Source: an uncultured Microbacteriaceae bacterium
Lineage (GTDB): Bacteria > Actinomycetota > Actinomycetes > Actinomycetales > Microbacteriaceae
Assembly (NCBI GenBank): GCA_934661165.1
Contig: CAKUJB010000022.1
Span: 1-19,382, forward strand
Length of the DNA stretch: 19,382 nucleotides
Direction of reading: 5' to 3'
The stretch's first letter is position 1; each line of letters starts with the position of its first letter. Shown piece after piece: positions 1 through 9,400 of the stretch. A program made the translations under genes and the position numbers. The notes beneath the pieces were generated by a model. That model saw nothing but the letters and a program-made list of their open reading frames with translations, was not told the origin of the DNA and did no database searches.

Positions 1-842
1 CCGCCGGACCCCGCGGCCCCGGTCGCCGCCGCGGCGTGCGCCGCCTGTGCCCCGCCGAGGGTGCCGGCCGCCGCGATGCCGCCCGCGGCCGCGGTCCCGA
101 TGACGATGGGGCCGAATGCGCTGCGCAGCCCGCCGGTGACGTCACGGAGCTCCGCGACGACCGCCGGGCATTCATCGCAGATCGCGAGATGCGCCTCGAC
201 CTTGACGCGGTCCCGCGCCGAGAGGCTCCCCCGGATGTGCCCGCCGAGCAGGCGCCGCACCGGCGCGCAGTCCGCATGCACCGGGGAGTCGGAGACGTGC
301 GCCTGGACGTACGCGTCGCGGAGGCCGTCTCTGGCCCGGATCGCGAGCGCGGAGACGGCGTTCGGCGAGAGCTCGAGGAGGGGGGCGACCTGCGCCGGCA
401 TCATGCCCTCGACGTCGAGGTACCAGAGCACGGCCTGGTGCCGCTCGGGCAGCGCACCGAACGCGGTCGCGACGAGGCGCGATTCGACGGAGCCGTCGGT
501 CTGATCGGCGAGCGCGGTCGCGGCGCTGTACGGCGCCCAGTCGTCGACGTCCTGCTCCCGCGACCTCGCCTGCCCGACCTCGCCGGCGAGGCGGCGGATG
601 ACGGTGTAGAGGTAGGCGCGGAACGACTCCTGGGGCCCGTGCCCCCGGACAAGCGCGGCGTGGATGCGCTCGAATGCGGTGCTCACGAGATCCTGCGCGA
701 GGTGCGGGTCCCCGCTCACGGCGATCGCGACGCGAAGCGCCGCGTCCCGATGGCGCTGGTAGAGCTCACCCATCGCGTCGAGGTCCCCGGCGCGGATGCG
801 GCGCAGGAGCTCGGCATCGCCGGCCGTCTGCTCGTCGGTCAC
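1..842 (-). CDS. ECF-type RNA polymerase sigma factor with C-terminal zinc-finger (anti-sigma-like) domain; C-terminus lies outside the window
   Basis: Translated from the GTG at 842 on the minus strand, about 280 residues are visible and the frame is still open at the window edge. Residues about 22-90 look like sigma region 2 (a conserved AQDLVSTAFERIHAAL segment) and 122-178 like region 4, with a recognition helix around LSPNAVSALAIRARDGLR. A zinc-binding anti-sigma (ZAS) motif, H218-x3-C222-x2-C225, follows, with C192 and H202 before it. Next comes a hydrophobic Gly/Ala-rich stretch at about 243-263 that could span the membrane, then an Ala/Gly-rich linker. ECF factors carrying a zinc finger in cis are known in Actinobacteria; self-inhibition or membrane tethering here is inference. 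The GTG start was chosen for fit to the sigma-2 domain and a purine-rich GAGAGCGGGGG upstream; an in-frame GTG further upstream is possible. It is divergent from the gene at 1011, across 168 bp. Confidence 0.88.
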   Translation of the reverse strand, partial: MTDEQTAGDAELLRRIRAGDLDAMGELYQRHRDAALRVAIAVSGDPHLAQDLVSTAFERIHAALVRGHGPQESFRAYLYTVIRRLAGEVGQARSREQDVDDWAPYSAATALADQTDGSVESRLVATAFGALPERHQAVLWYLDVEGMMPAQVAPLLELSPNAVSALAIRARDGLRDAYVQAHVSDSPVHADCAPVRRLLGGHIRGSLSARDRVKVEAHLAICDECPAVVAELRDVTGGLRSAFGPIVIGTAAAGGIAAAGTLGGAQAAHAAAATGAAGSG

Positions 843-1010
843 CGCACCCCCGCTCTCAAGAGACCGTAGTCGCCGACCATTGGAGGGCACGTCGCACACG
901 CGCGCCGCTCGGGTTCGGCAGGGACAGGGTACGCCGGGTTGCCACGGTGCGGGAGGGATGCGCGCCGTTTCACGTCACGAACGGCCGGGGACGACGTCTC
1001 TTCCTGCGAT

Positions 1011-1664
1011 ATGGACTTCGGCGATCGCGACCTCAGCTCGGCCATCGCGCTCCTCGCGCGGGGGCTCGAGGCCGGGGACACGCATGCCGCGGTGCAGTGG
1101 CTCGGCACGCGCCGGGGTGAGGACGGCGTCGGACTCGCCGCCGCGTTCGACGACCTCACGACCGCCTACCGGGTGGCGGCCGGCCTCGACCCGGCCGGGC
1201 ACGAGCTGCGGGACCTCGCGGTCGCCTGGGCGGAGGGGGCGATCGCGAGCGTCGATCGCCGCGGCGCGCTCGACCCTGTCACGGGGCTCGCGACGCGCGA
1301 CTATCTCGCGACTCGGCTGCGCGACCTCGCCCGACTCCGACGCGCGGACGCCCACCGGCTGCTCGTCATCGGGGCAGGGCCGAGCCTGTACCGGCTCACC
1401 GTGCTGCTGCGCGCGGGACGGCTCGCCGCCGAGCTCGTCGGCACGTTCGCGAGCGCGGAGACGCCCGTGCAGCTCTCAGGGGGCCGTATCGGCGCCCTCG
1501 TCGCCGCCGATGACGAACTCGCCGTCGGCATGGCCGGACTGCGCCGGGCGATCCCCAGGATCGACGCGGCCAGCGGCGCGCCGAGCGCCGTGCCGGCCGA
1601 GATCGAGCTGCTCGAGCCGCCGTCGACCGCGGGAGCCGTCAGCGCATTCCTCGACGCGCTGTAG
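1011..1664 (+). CDS. Hypothetical protein with degenerate GGDEF-like domain
   Basis: 217 residues from the ATG at 1011. Residues 88-96 read DPVTGLATR, close to the DxLTGLxNR signature that opens GGDEF (diguanylate cyclase) domains. The next strand, HRLLVIGA, sits where a GGDEF domain carries its metal-binding Asp, but has Gly instead. Residues 157-161 read GGRIG at the position of GGDEF, followed by a hydrophobic strand (ALVAA) as in the family. The domain is also shorter than usual (about 100 residues against about 160). Residues 1-80 are helical with no recognised family. With the Asp and the GGDEF acidic residues gone, cyclase activity is not expected; a non-catalytic role is inference. 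The frame stays open upstream to 939, but the longer N-terminus is Arg-rich and unconvincing. No clear ribosome binding site precedes the ATG. It converges on the chorismate mutase gene. Confidence 0.6.
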   Translation: MDFGDRDLSSAIALLARGLEAGDTHAAVQWLGTRRGEDGVGLAAAFDDLTTAYRVAAGLDPAGHELRDLAVAWAEGAIASVDRRGALDPVTGLATRDYLATRLRDLARLRRADAHRLLVIGAGPSLYRLTVLLRAGRLAAELVGTFASAETPVQLSGGRIGALVAADDELAVGMAGLRRAIPRIDAASGAPSAVPAEIELLEPPSTAGAVSAFLDAL

Positions 1665-1702
1665 CGAGCGTCAGCCGAAGAGCGGCACGACCGGGATCGG
1701 CC

Positions 1703-1999
1703 TCAGCCGCCCTGTGCGATCTGCGTGTGGTGCCGGATGACCTCGGCGACGATGAAGTTGAAATACTTCTCCGCGAACTCCGGGTCGAGCTCCGCCTCCT
1801 CCGCGAGGGAGCGCAGGCGCGCGGTCTGCAGCCGCTCGCGCTCGAGGTCCGACGGCGGCAGCCCGTGCTCGGCCTTGAGCCGGCCGACCGCCTGGGTCGC
1901 CCGGAACCGCTCGGCGAGCATGTGGATGAGCGCCGCATCGATGTTGTCAATCGACCGGCGCAGCGCGGCGAGCTCCGGCAGAGACGCGGTGTCGGTCAT
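1703..1999 (-). CDS. Chorismate mutase, AroQ type
   Basis: 98 residues, the usual size of a stand-alone AroQ mutase, which converts chorismate to prephenate for phenylalanine and tyrosine synthesis. The three-helix pattern is visible: ELAALRRSIDNIDAALIHML, LAERFRATQAVGRLKAEHG and a C-terminal helix ending in RHHTQ. Aligning by eye with the E. coli mutase domain, R14, R31, K42, D51 and R54 occupy the places of catalytic R11, R28, K39, D48 and R51; the position of Q88 falls in the His-His-Thr-Gln cluster. There is no fused prephenate dehydratase, dehydrogenase or DAHP synthase. It lies 23 bp downstream of purA on the same strand, so read-through is possible, but it also has its own -10-like box 6 nt before the ATG. 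Confidence 0.92.
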   Translation of the reverse strand: MTDTASLPELAALRRSIDNIDAALIHMLAERFRATQAVGRLKAEHGLPPSDLERERLQTARLRSLAEEAELDPEFAEKYFNFIVAEVIRHHTQIAQGG

Positions 2000-2005
2000 G
2001 GTTCC

Positions 2006-2011
2006 ACGTTA
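2006..2011 (-). promoter_or_regulatory. Putative -10 box (TAACGT) for leaderless chorismate mutase transcript
   Basis: On the minus strand TAACGT is followed by six bases (GGAACC) and then the ATG at 1999. A TANNNT box 6-7 nt before a start codon is the usual signature of leaderless transcription in Actinobacteria. There is no well-placed Shine-Dalgarno sequence. The box sits in the 23-bp gap after the purA stop, so the gene may be read both from purA and from its own start. Confidence 0.45.
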
Positions 2012-2022
2012 CCGGTGCGGGC

Positions 2023-3309
2023 TCAGCCGAGCAGGTCGTGGCGGACGACGACCTGGTCGCGCTCCGGGCCGACGCCGATGACCGAGATGCGGGTGCCGCT
2101 GAGCGCCTCGAGCGCGAGCACGTAGTCCTGCGCGTTCTGCGGCAGATCCTCGAAGCGTCGGGCGCCCGAGATGTCCTCGGTCCACCCCGGGAACTCCTGG
2201 TACACGGGCTTCGCGTGGTGGAACGCGGTCTGCGAAACGGGCATCTCGTCGACGCGCTCGCCGTCGACGTCGTACGCGACGCAGACGGGGATGCGCTCGA
2301 TCCCCGAGAGGACGTCGAGCTTCGTGAGGACGAGATCGGTGATGCCGTTGACCCGGGTCGCGTAGCGGGTGATGAGCGCGTCATACCAGCCGGTGCGGCG
2401 CGGACGCCCGGTCGTCGTCCCGTACTCGTGACCGACGCTGCGGAGCCGCTCGCCCCATTCGTCATCCAACTCGGTCGGGAACGGTCCCGCGCCGACGCGC
2501 GTCACATACGCCTTCGCGATGCCGACGATGCGGTCGAGGCGGTTCGGGCCGATGCCGGATCCGGTCGCGGCGCCGCCGGCCGTCGCGCTCGAGCTCGTCA
2601 CGAACGGGTACGTGCCGTGGTCGACGTCGAGCATCGTCGCCTGGCCACCCTCGAAGACGACGTTGCGATCGGCGCGCAGCGCCTCGTCGAGCACGAGGCC
2701 CGTGTCGGCGACCATGGGCCGCAGGCGCTCGGCGGAGGCGAGCAGCTCGTCGACGACCTCGTCGACCGTGATCGCGCGGCGGTTGTAGACCTTGACGAGC
2801 AGGTGGTTCTTCTGCGCGAGGGCGCCCTCGACCTTCTGCCGGAGGATGCTCTCGTCGAAGAGGTCCTGGATGCGGATGCCGACCCGGTTGATCTTGTCCG
2901 CGTAGGTCGGGCCGATGCCGCGCCCCGTCGTGCCGATCTGGCGCTTGCCGAGGAAGCGCTCGGTGACCTTGTCCATCGTGACGTGGTACTTCGTGATGAC
3001 GTGCGCGTTCGCGCTCACGACGAGACGGCTCACGTCGATGCCGCGCGCGATGAGATCGTCGAGCTCGTGCCAGAGCACCTCGAGGTCGACGACGACGCCG
3101 TTGCCGATGATCGGGACGACGCCCGGCGAGAGGATCCCCGACGGCAGCAGATGGAGCGCGTACTTCTCGTCACCGACGACGACGGTGTGCCCGGCGTTGT
3201 TGCCACCGTTGAACTTGACGACATAGTCGATGCGCGAGCCGAGGAGGTCGGTCGCCTTCCCCTTGCCCTCGTCACCCCACTGGGCGCCGACGATCACGAC
3301 TGCGGGCAT
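2023..3309 (-). CDS. purA: Adenylosuccinate synthetase
   Basis: 428 residues (E. coli PurA has 432), full length. The enzyme joins IMP and aspartate using GTP, the first committed step from IMP to AMP. The phosphate-binding loop GAQWGDEGKGK at residues 8-18 contains catalytic D13, and H41 is in NNAGHTVVV. The IMP-binding stretch KRQIGTTGRGIGPTYADK, the RPRRTGWYD segment and the guanine-recognising TKLDVLSG motif are all present. The ATG at 3309 is preceded by the purine run GAGGAGGAG at 3312-3320, which fixes the start. A possible -10 box (TAGGAT) lies at 3338-3343. The upstream giant gene is separated by a strong inverted repeat, so purA probably has its own promoter. Chorismate mutase follows after 23 bp. 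Confidence 0.98.
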   Translation of the reverse strand: MPAVVIVGAQWGDEGKGKATDLLGSRIDYVVKFNGGNNAGHTVVVGDEKYALHLLPSGILSPGVVPIIGNGVVVDLEVLWHELDDLIARGIDVSRLVVSANAHVITKYHVTMDKVTERFLGKRQIGTTGRGIGPTYADKINRVGIRIQDLFDESILRQKVEGALAQKNHLLVKVYNRRAITVDEVVDELLASAERLRPMVADTGLVLDEALRADRNVVFEGGQATMLDVDHGTYPFVTSSSATAGGAATGSGIGPNRLDRIVGIAKAYVTRVGAGPFPTELDDEWGERLRSVGHEYGTTTGRPRRTGWYDALITRYATRVNGITDLVLTKLDVLSGIERIPVCVAYDVDGERVDEMPVSQTAFHHAKPVYQEFPGWTEDISGARRFEDLPQNAQDYVLALEALSGTRISVIGVGPERDQVVVRHDLLG

Positions 3310-3311
3310 TG

Positions 3312-3343
3312 CTCCTCCTCGTGCGGTCCGACGGTCGATCCTA
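3312..3343 (-). promoter_or_regulatory. purA ribosome binding site and putative -10 box
   Basis: On the minus strand TAGGAT (3343-3338) is a TANNNT -10-like hexamer, followed by about 17 bases and then GAGGAGGAG (3320-3312), a near-perfect Shine-Dalgarno sequence just before the purA ATG. No convincing -35 hexamer is visible 16-18 bp upstream, so the promoter part is tentative and the ribosome binding site is secure. Confidence 0.5.
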
Positions 3344-3357
3344 TCGGGCGGTCATGC

Positions 3358-3403
3358 GCGGTCGTCTCGGCGGGCGGAGGGGCGTGCTCGCCGAGACGAC
3401 CGC
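3358..3403 (-). terminator. Perfect 15-bp inverted repeat after the giant surface-protein gene (probable terminator)
   Basis: GCGGTCGTCTCGGCG at 3358-3372 is the exact reverse complement of 3389-3403, with a 16-base loop. It begins 5 bp after the stop codon of the giant gene (minus strand) and lies upstream of the purA ribosome binding site. No T-run follows on either strand, as is common for actinobacterial hairpin terminators. It should insulate purA from surface-protein transcription. Confidence 0.75.
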
Positions 3404-3408
3404 CGCTG

Positions 3409-6400
3409 TCAGCGACGCACCGCGCTCAGGCGTCGTCCCGTGCTCGGGCCGCGTCGGCGCAGCCAGGCCAGCAGAGCGAACACGCCGAGACCGCTGCCGA
3501 GGAGGCTGAGCCCGACGAGCGCGATCGAACCCGCGTCCACGCCCGTGGCGGGCAGGTTGAACAGGTTCGTCACCACGATCCCGAGCGGCGCCGTCAGCCC
3601 CGTCGCGAGGGTGAGGACCGCCGTCCGTCCGATGCTCGGCGCCGCGCCGCCGACCGAGATCCGGGTCTCGTTCGCCGAGCCCGCATTCGTCTCCGTCAGC
3701 GTGCACTCCGTGCCCGCCGGCAGGCCGGTCTCGACGACCGTGAGCCCGAGGGGGCCGCCGATCTCCGCCGCGACGCTGCGAATCGCCAGGCCGGGCGCCG
3801 GGTGGCTCGCTCCGGTGAGCGTGCACTCGAGCGTGACCGGATAGGTCCCGCTCGCGCGGCCGGTGTCGGTGCCGAGCACCGACTTCTCGATCGCGAGCTC
3901 GACGACGTGGAACGTGTTCGCGACCGCGACCTCGTTGCCCTCGGCGATCCCGACGAGCGGGTCGAGCACCGTCGAGGTGGCCGTCGCCGGCGCTGCCGCG
4001 ACGCCGTCCTGCGTCACGACGAGCTCGATCTCGGCGGCGTCCGCCGTGTCGCTCTCCTCGATGAGGCAGTCCGCGCCGACGGCGAGCTCGGTCCAGGTCA
4101 CGGTGTCGCCCGCGGAGAACGACTGCGTCGCCGGCTCGAGCGCGTCGATGGCGACCCCGTCGAGCGTGCAGGTGAGGGTCACCTCGAACGGCCCGTACTC
4201 GACGGGCGTCCCGGTCGCGTCGAGCGCGCCGCCGGTGTCGACGGTCTTCGTCGCGCTCACCTCGGCGAACTCGTAGCGGTTGACGACGCCGAGCGGCATC
4301 TGGGCGTGGTCGGTCACCGCGAGCGCCGCGCCGGTGGTGTCGATGACGAATGCGTGACCCGCCGACGCCGGTGCCGCGAGCGTCGGGCCGGCAGCGCCGG
4401 TCGTCGCGTCGATGATCCGGGTCGAGGTCGCGCCGCCGTCGCCCAGCTCGACGAGGTCGCACGCGGTGCCGGTCGGCAGCTCGGTGTACGTCGTCGCCGG
4501 CGTGGTCGCGTTGAGAACGCGGATCGCCCCGCCCGGGACCGTGAACGGCGCGGCATCGAGGGTGCAGGTCAGCTGCACCTGGTAGTCGCGGGTGCCGAAC
4601 TTCGTGCCGGCGGCGCCGTCCTCGAAGAACTTCGTGACGGCGACCGAGCCGGTGAGGTACCAGTTGGTGATGTCGATGTCGGTGACCGTGGCGTCGACGA
4701 CGGTGATCGTCGTCGTCGTGGTCGTGGTGGGCGTCCCGCCGTCGATCGCGATGGTCGTCGCATCGGCGTCGCCGGCGTTCGTCTCCGTGATGTCGCAGAC
4801 GGCGCCGGGAACGATCGAGGTCCAGCTCGCCGTCGGCGAGGCGGCCGAGAGGTTGACCGTCTCGTCGACGAGCACGTCGATGCCGTACTCGCAGTACACG
4901 TCCACGGGGAACGTCTCGGCGCTGCCGCGGTAGGCGGCGCCGCCGTCGATCGCCTTCGTCACCGAGAGGCCGGAGACCCCGTACGTGTTGCGGTAGTTCG
5001 CCGTGTTCTGCGTCACCGGTGCGGCGGTCGCGTCCGGGGTGAGGCTCGCGAAGACGATGGTGCGCGTCGCCTGGTCCGGCGCGGCCCCACCGGGGGACGT
5101 CCCGGACACGACGGTGTCGTCGGCGCCGCGGTCATCGGTCTCGACCACGGTGCACTCGGCACGGGCCGGCAGACCGGTGAAGGTCCGGACGCCGGCGTCG
5201 TCGAGCGAGAACGTCGTGTTGAGCACCTCCGCCCCGTTGAAGGTGCACACGATCGAGAAGGCGAAGCCGGTCGGGACCGGGCTCGAGGTCGTCTGCACCT
5301 GCTTCGTGACCGACAGGCTCGCGAGCTCGTACACATTCGTCAGGCCGAGCGTCAGCGTCTCGGTGGGGGTCCCGCTCGTGACCGTCACGCTCGTCGGGTC
5401 CGACGGGTTCGGCAGCTCCTGGCCATGGTCGTCCTCGGCGACCGAGCAGACCGAGTCGACCGGGACGCCGGTGAGGGTCGTCGTGCTGCCCGCCGTGAGC
5501 GTGATCACGCCGCCGGCCGTGAGCGGCACCGCGGCGCCGTGCCAGGTGCAGCTCACCGTCGCGGTGAAGCTCGCCGGGGCGAATGCGGCACCGGCGCCGG
5601 TGACCGCCTTGCTGACGGGCACGGAGCCGTTCGCGAAGGTGTTCGTCACGGTCACCGTCGCCACGTTGCCGTTGCCGACGGTGACCGTGCCGCCGGTCGG
5701 CGAGATCGTCGTGCTCGACGCGAGGCCGGAGTCGGTCTCGGTCACGGTGCACGAGGCGCCCGTGGGCAGGCCGGTCCAGTCCGCGGAGCCCGCGCCGGTC
5801 ACGGTGCGGGTGGTGCCGCCCGGGATGTCCGCATCGATGGTCACCGAGGTGCCGTTCACCGTGCGGGTGCAGGTGATCTCGAACTCGTAGACGTGGCCGG
5901 TCGCGGGAGCGAGGCTCGCGGCCGGGGCGCCGCTCAGCGCCTTCGTCACGCGGACCGTGCCGGTCCGGAACGTGTTCGTGACGGTCACCACCTGCGGGGT
6001 CGCGGTCGCGTTGGCGATCGTGACGGTCGTCGGCGAGACGGTGACCTGGTTCGCACCTCCGGTCGCGGACTCGCTCACGACACAGGCCGCGCCGGTCGCG
6101 AGGTTCGTGATGACCGGGCTGCTCGGGGTCGTCTTCGAGAGGGTGAACGACCCGGTGTACACCGTCGAGGGCACGGCGGAGTCGAGCGTGCACTCGACGT
6201 CGATCGTGAAGCTCGCGTTGCCCCAGAGCGCCTGGCCGGCACCGGTCACGGCCTTGTCGATGCGCAGCTGCCCGGCCCCGAAGGTGTTCTCGACGGCGAG
6301 GGAGATGTCTGCCGGGGCTCCCGTGGAGTCCGCCTCGAGCACGAAGCTCACCGACTTCGTGCCCGTGTGCGGCACGGGCGGGTCGGTGATGCCGTTCGTC

Positions 6401-9400
6401 AGCGTGATATCGGTCGTCGCGTTCCCGGCGCCATTCGCCGTCGTCTCCGTCACAGTGCAGGAGGAACCGGTGGGCACGGTGGCCGGCGAGGTCCAGGTGG
6501 CACCGTGCGCGAGCGAGAACGTGGTGTTCAGCGCCTCGGCGCCGAGGAATGTGCACACCGCGGTGAACTCGTACGGGCCGGGTCGCGTGATCAGCACACC
6601 CTTCTCATCCTCAGCGGGTCCCGCATCGACCGACTTCGTCACCGTGAACGGGTTGGCGTAGCTGTACGTGTTCGTCGCCTCGACCTCGAGCAGCGCGAGC
6701 GGCGTCGGCCACGCGGGGTTCGCGACGTCGGTGCGAGACGCGAAGTCCCTGAGGGCGAGCACCGAGGACGGCGAGAGGCTCACCTCGACCGCCGGCGACG
6801 GGTTCTCGACGATGGTGCAGGCTGCGTACAACGGCAGGTTGAGGTACGACCACTCGTGGTGCGCCGCGTCGCCGACCGGCTTCCCGTTGTTGATCGTGAG
6901 CACCGTGCCGTCCGCGGCGAGGGTCACCTCGGAGAGGTCCTCCCCGGCGAGCCCGAGCAGCGGGACGTCGACCCCGTCGGAGGTGCACTCCATCGTGAAG
7001 TCGTACTCGTCCGGCATGACGGAGCCGAACGGCCAACCGCCGGGTGTCGAGACCGCCTTCGCGAGCTCAAGCTTGCCGAGCGCCATCGCGATACCGGTCT
7101 TCCGCGGCTCACGGATGAGGCTCGGGTAGGGCGTGCCCGGGGCCGTGGGGTCGACGCCGAGCGCACCACCGGCGATCGAGTTCCAGGCGATCGAGTCGCG
7201 GTCCGACGTCTCGGCACGCTCCGCGAAGGGGGCCGTCTTGCTGCGGTATTCGATCGTGAGCGTCTCACCGGGGAGCAGTCCCTCGACGCCGGCACCGGCG
7301 TCCTGATAGGTCACGACGACCCGGAACGCCTTGACCTCAGCGAGCTCGTCGGCGTCCATCGACGCCTCGTCGTAGGTGACCCAGCCGCGGCCGCCGTTGA
7401 CCTCGGCGATGCAGCTCGCGGGCTCGCCGGCCTGCAGGTCGCCCGAGGTCACCGGCAGTCCGGTCATCTGGGAGAGGATGTCGAGTCGGTTGCAGACCGT
7501 GGACGGGACCGTCGTCAGGTACTGGATCGCGACGACCGCATCCGCGGCATGCGCGGTGCCGGTCAGCTTGACGTCGAGGTCGCCGAGGAAGGTCGGCGCC
7601 CAGCGGGAGGAGCGGACCTGGTCGATGATGACGCCGCGGTCGCCGTAGGTCGGCAGGACGTCGATCAGGGCGATCCGGGTGCTCGGGATGTTGCCCGAGT
7701 TCTGCACGTCGACCCGCCACTCCTCGGCGCCGCCCGGCCGGGTGATCGGCACGCACGGGCTGCGGTAGTACTCGTCGCCGACGACCGCGCCGTCCGGGTC
7801 CCAGTTCGGCGTCTCGCAGTAGGCGGTGCTCGGCGCGCCGGTGTAGGCGAGGACGCCGAGGTCGTCGTAGTTCGCATCGCCCGAAGCCGCGCCGAGCACG
7901 CCGGCCCCGTCACCGCGGACGCCCTTGATGATCTGCAGGGGCGAGGCGGCGACGGTGTGGACGCTCGTCGTGGTGGAGCAGTCCTCGACGTTGTTCACCA
8001 CGGGCTGGTTCGTGCCGCTCACCGCGCCGACGCAGGCGTCGAAGCGCCGGTCGGTCGTCACGGCGGCGCCGTTGGCGATGTCGGAGTTCGCGGGGATGTT
8101 GGCACGGACCTGGAGATTCGCCGTGATCGTCAGCGTCCAGCCGGACGGCAGCACGAAGGCAGTGTCGACGGGCTCGAAGGTGATGGTCGCCAGCGGCACG
8201 CTGGGAGTCGCGGTGAATGCGGGGGTCGGCTGCGTCGCGCCGCTGCCGTCGCGGAGTGCGTAGCGGAAGACCTCAGGGTCGCCGGGCACGATCGTCGGGA
8301 TCACCAGTCGGGCACCGGAGCCGTCGGTCTCGATGGTGTCGACGATCTCGACGCCGGTCATATCCCAGTCGCCCGTGTTCGTCACCGCGATCTGGAACGG
8401 GATGGTCGTGCCCGGCGAGACGTCGCCCGCCGGCGTCTTGACGATCCGCACGGCGTTCTGCTGGTGCAGCAGGTCCGTGGTGTCGTCCGCCTCGGCGCGC
8501 TCGCGCCACTCGACCGGGGCCGGGTTGAAGCTCTGAGGCCAGCCGCCGACGCCCTCGACCTGGAGCTCGTTCGAGGTCCGGCCGAGCACCGTCTCCCCGG
8601 GAGCGACCGGGGTCGCCGGGAGGTACGGCTGGGTCGAGGGGACCGGGTCCGTGTCGGCGCCACTCGGGCCCATGAGCAGGTTGTCCCGGCGGTCGGCCGT
8701 GAACTGCACCCGCTGACGCGGGTTGTACGGCCGCTCCCAATTCGCACCGTCGGCGCGGTCGATCGTGTACCGCAGGCCGCGGACGGCTTCCGGCAGGATG
8801 AGGCCGAGGGACAGCGTGACCGTCGAGCCGGGCGTGCCCGTCGCGACGTCGACCGGCACCCAGCAGGCGTCGAGGACCGGGTTGCCCGCGCAGGTGACCG
8901 CGATCTCGTTGGTGAGCGCGACATAGGCGTAGTCCACCCCGACGAGCGCCTCGACCGCGACCCGCGTGATCGGCGCGGCGAGGGTGATCGGCTGGAAGCC
9001 CGTGAAGTCGTACGCGTTCCAGAACCTGGGGTCGGCGTCGGTGTACGTCATCTCGAGCGTGCGGACCGAGCCGGCGGGCTGGCCGGAGAGCTCGACCGTC
9101 ACGTTGCGCGCCGAGTCCTCCTGGTTGCGAGACTCCGGCGTGATCGTCTTGAACGCCGACACCCCGTACGTCGGGTCGATGAGGTTGAGGTGCGCGTTCG
9201 CGTCGTCGCTCGCCATCCCGGCCTGGCCGCTCAGGCCGCCCGGGTCGCGGACCCAGGCGCGGACGGTGTTGTCCGGGGTCGTGGCGACCAGGATGTCGGT
9301 GCCGCTCGTGCGCTCCGTCGCCCGCAGCTGCGCGACGTACTGCAGCTGCGTCTGCTCGCCGGTCTCGATCCGGCCCTCGTGGCGGACGTTGATCGCGATG

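Noticed and set aside
36..869. Plus-strand open frame of 277 codons at the left edge
   Set aside because: The minus strand encodes a clear ECF sigma factor with intact regions 2 and 4 and a zinc finger; the plus frame is its shadow.
843..1010. ECF-type autoregulatory promoter between the divergent sigma and GGDEF-like genes
   Set aside because: No GGAAC-like -35 or matching -10 was found at usual spacing on either strand.
1665..1702. Possible terminator between the GGDEF-like gene and chorismate mutase
   Set aside because: Only a 4-bp stem (CGGC-CTCA-GCCG) is present, too weak to call.
3556..7077. Recent DNA-level tandem duplication of the DUF5979 repeats
   Set aside because: The repeats align only in motifs; no long identical DNA stretches were seen between copies.
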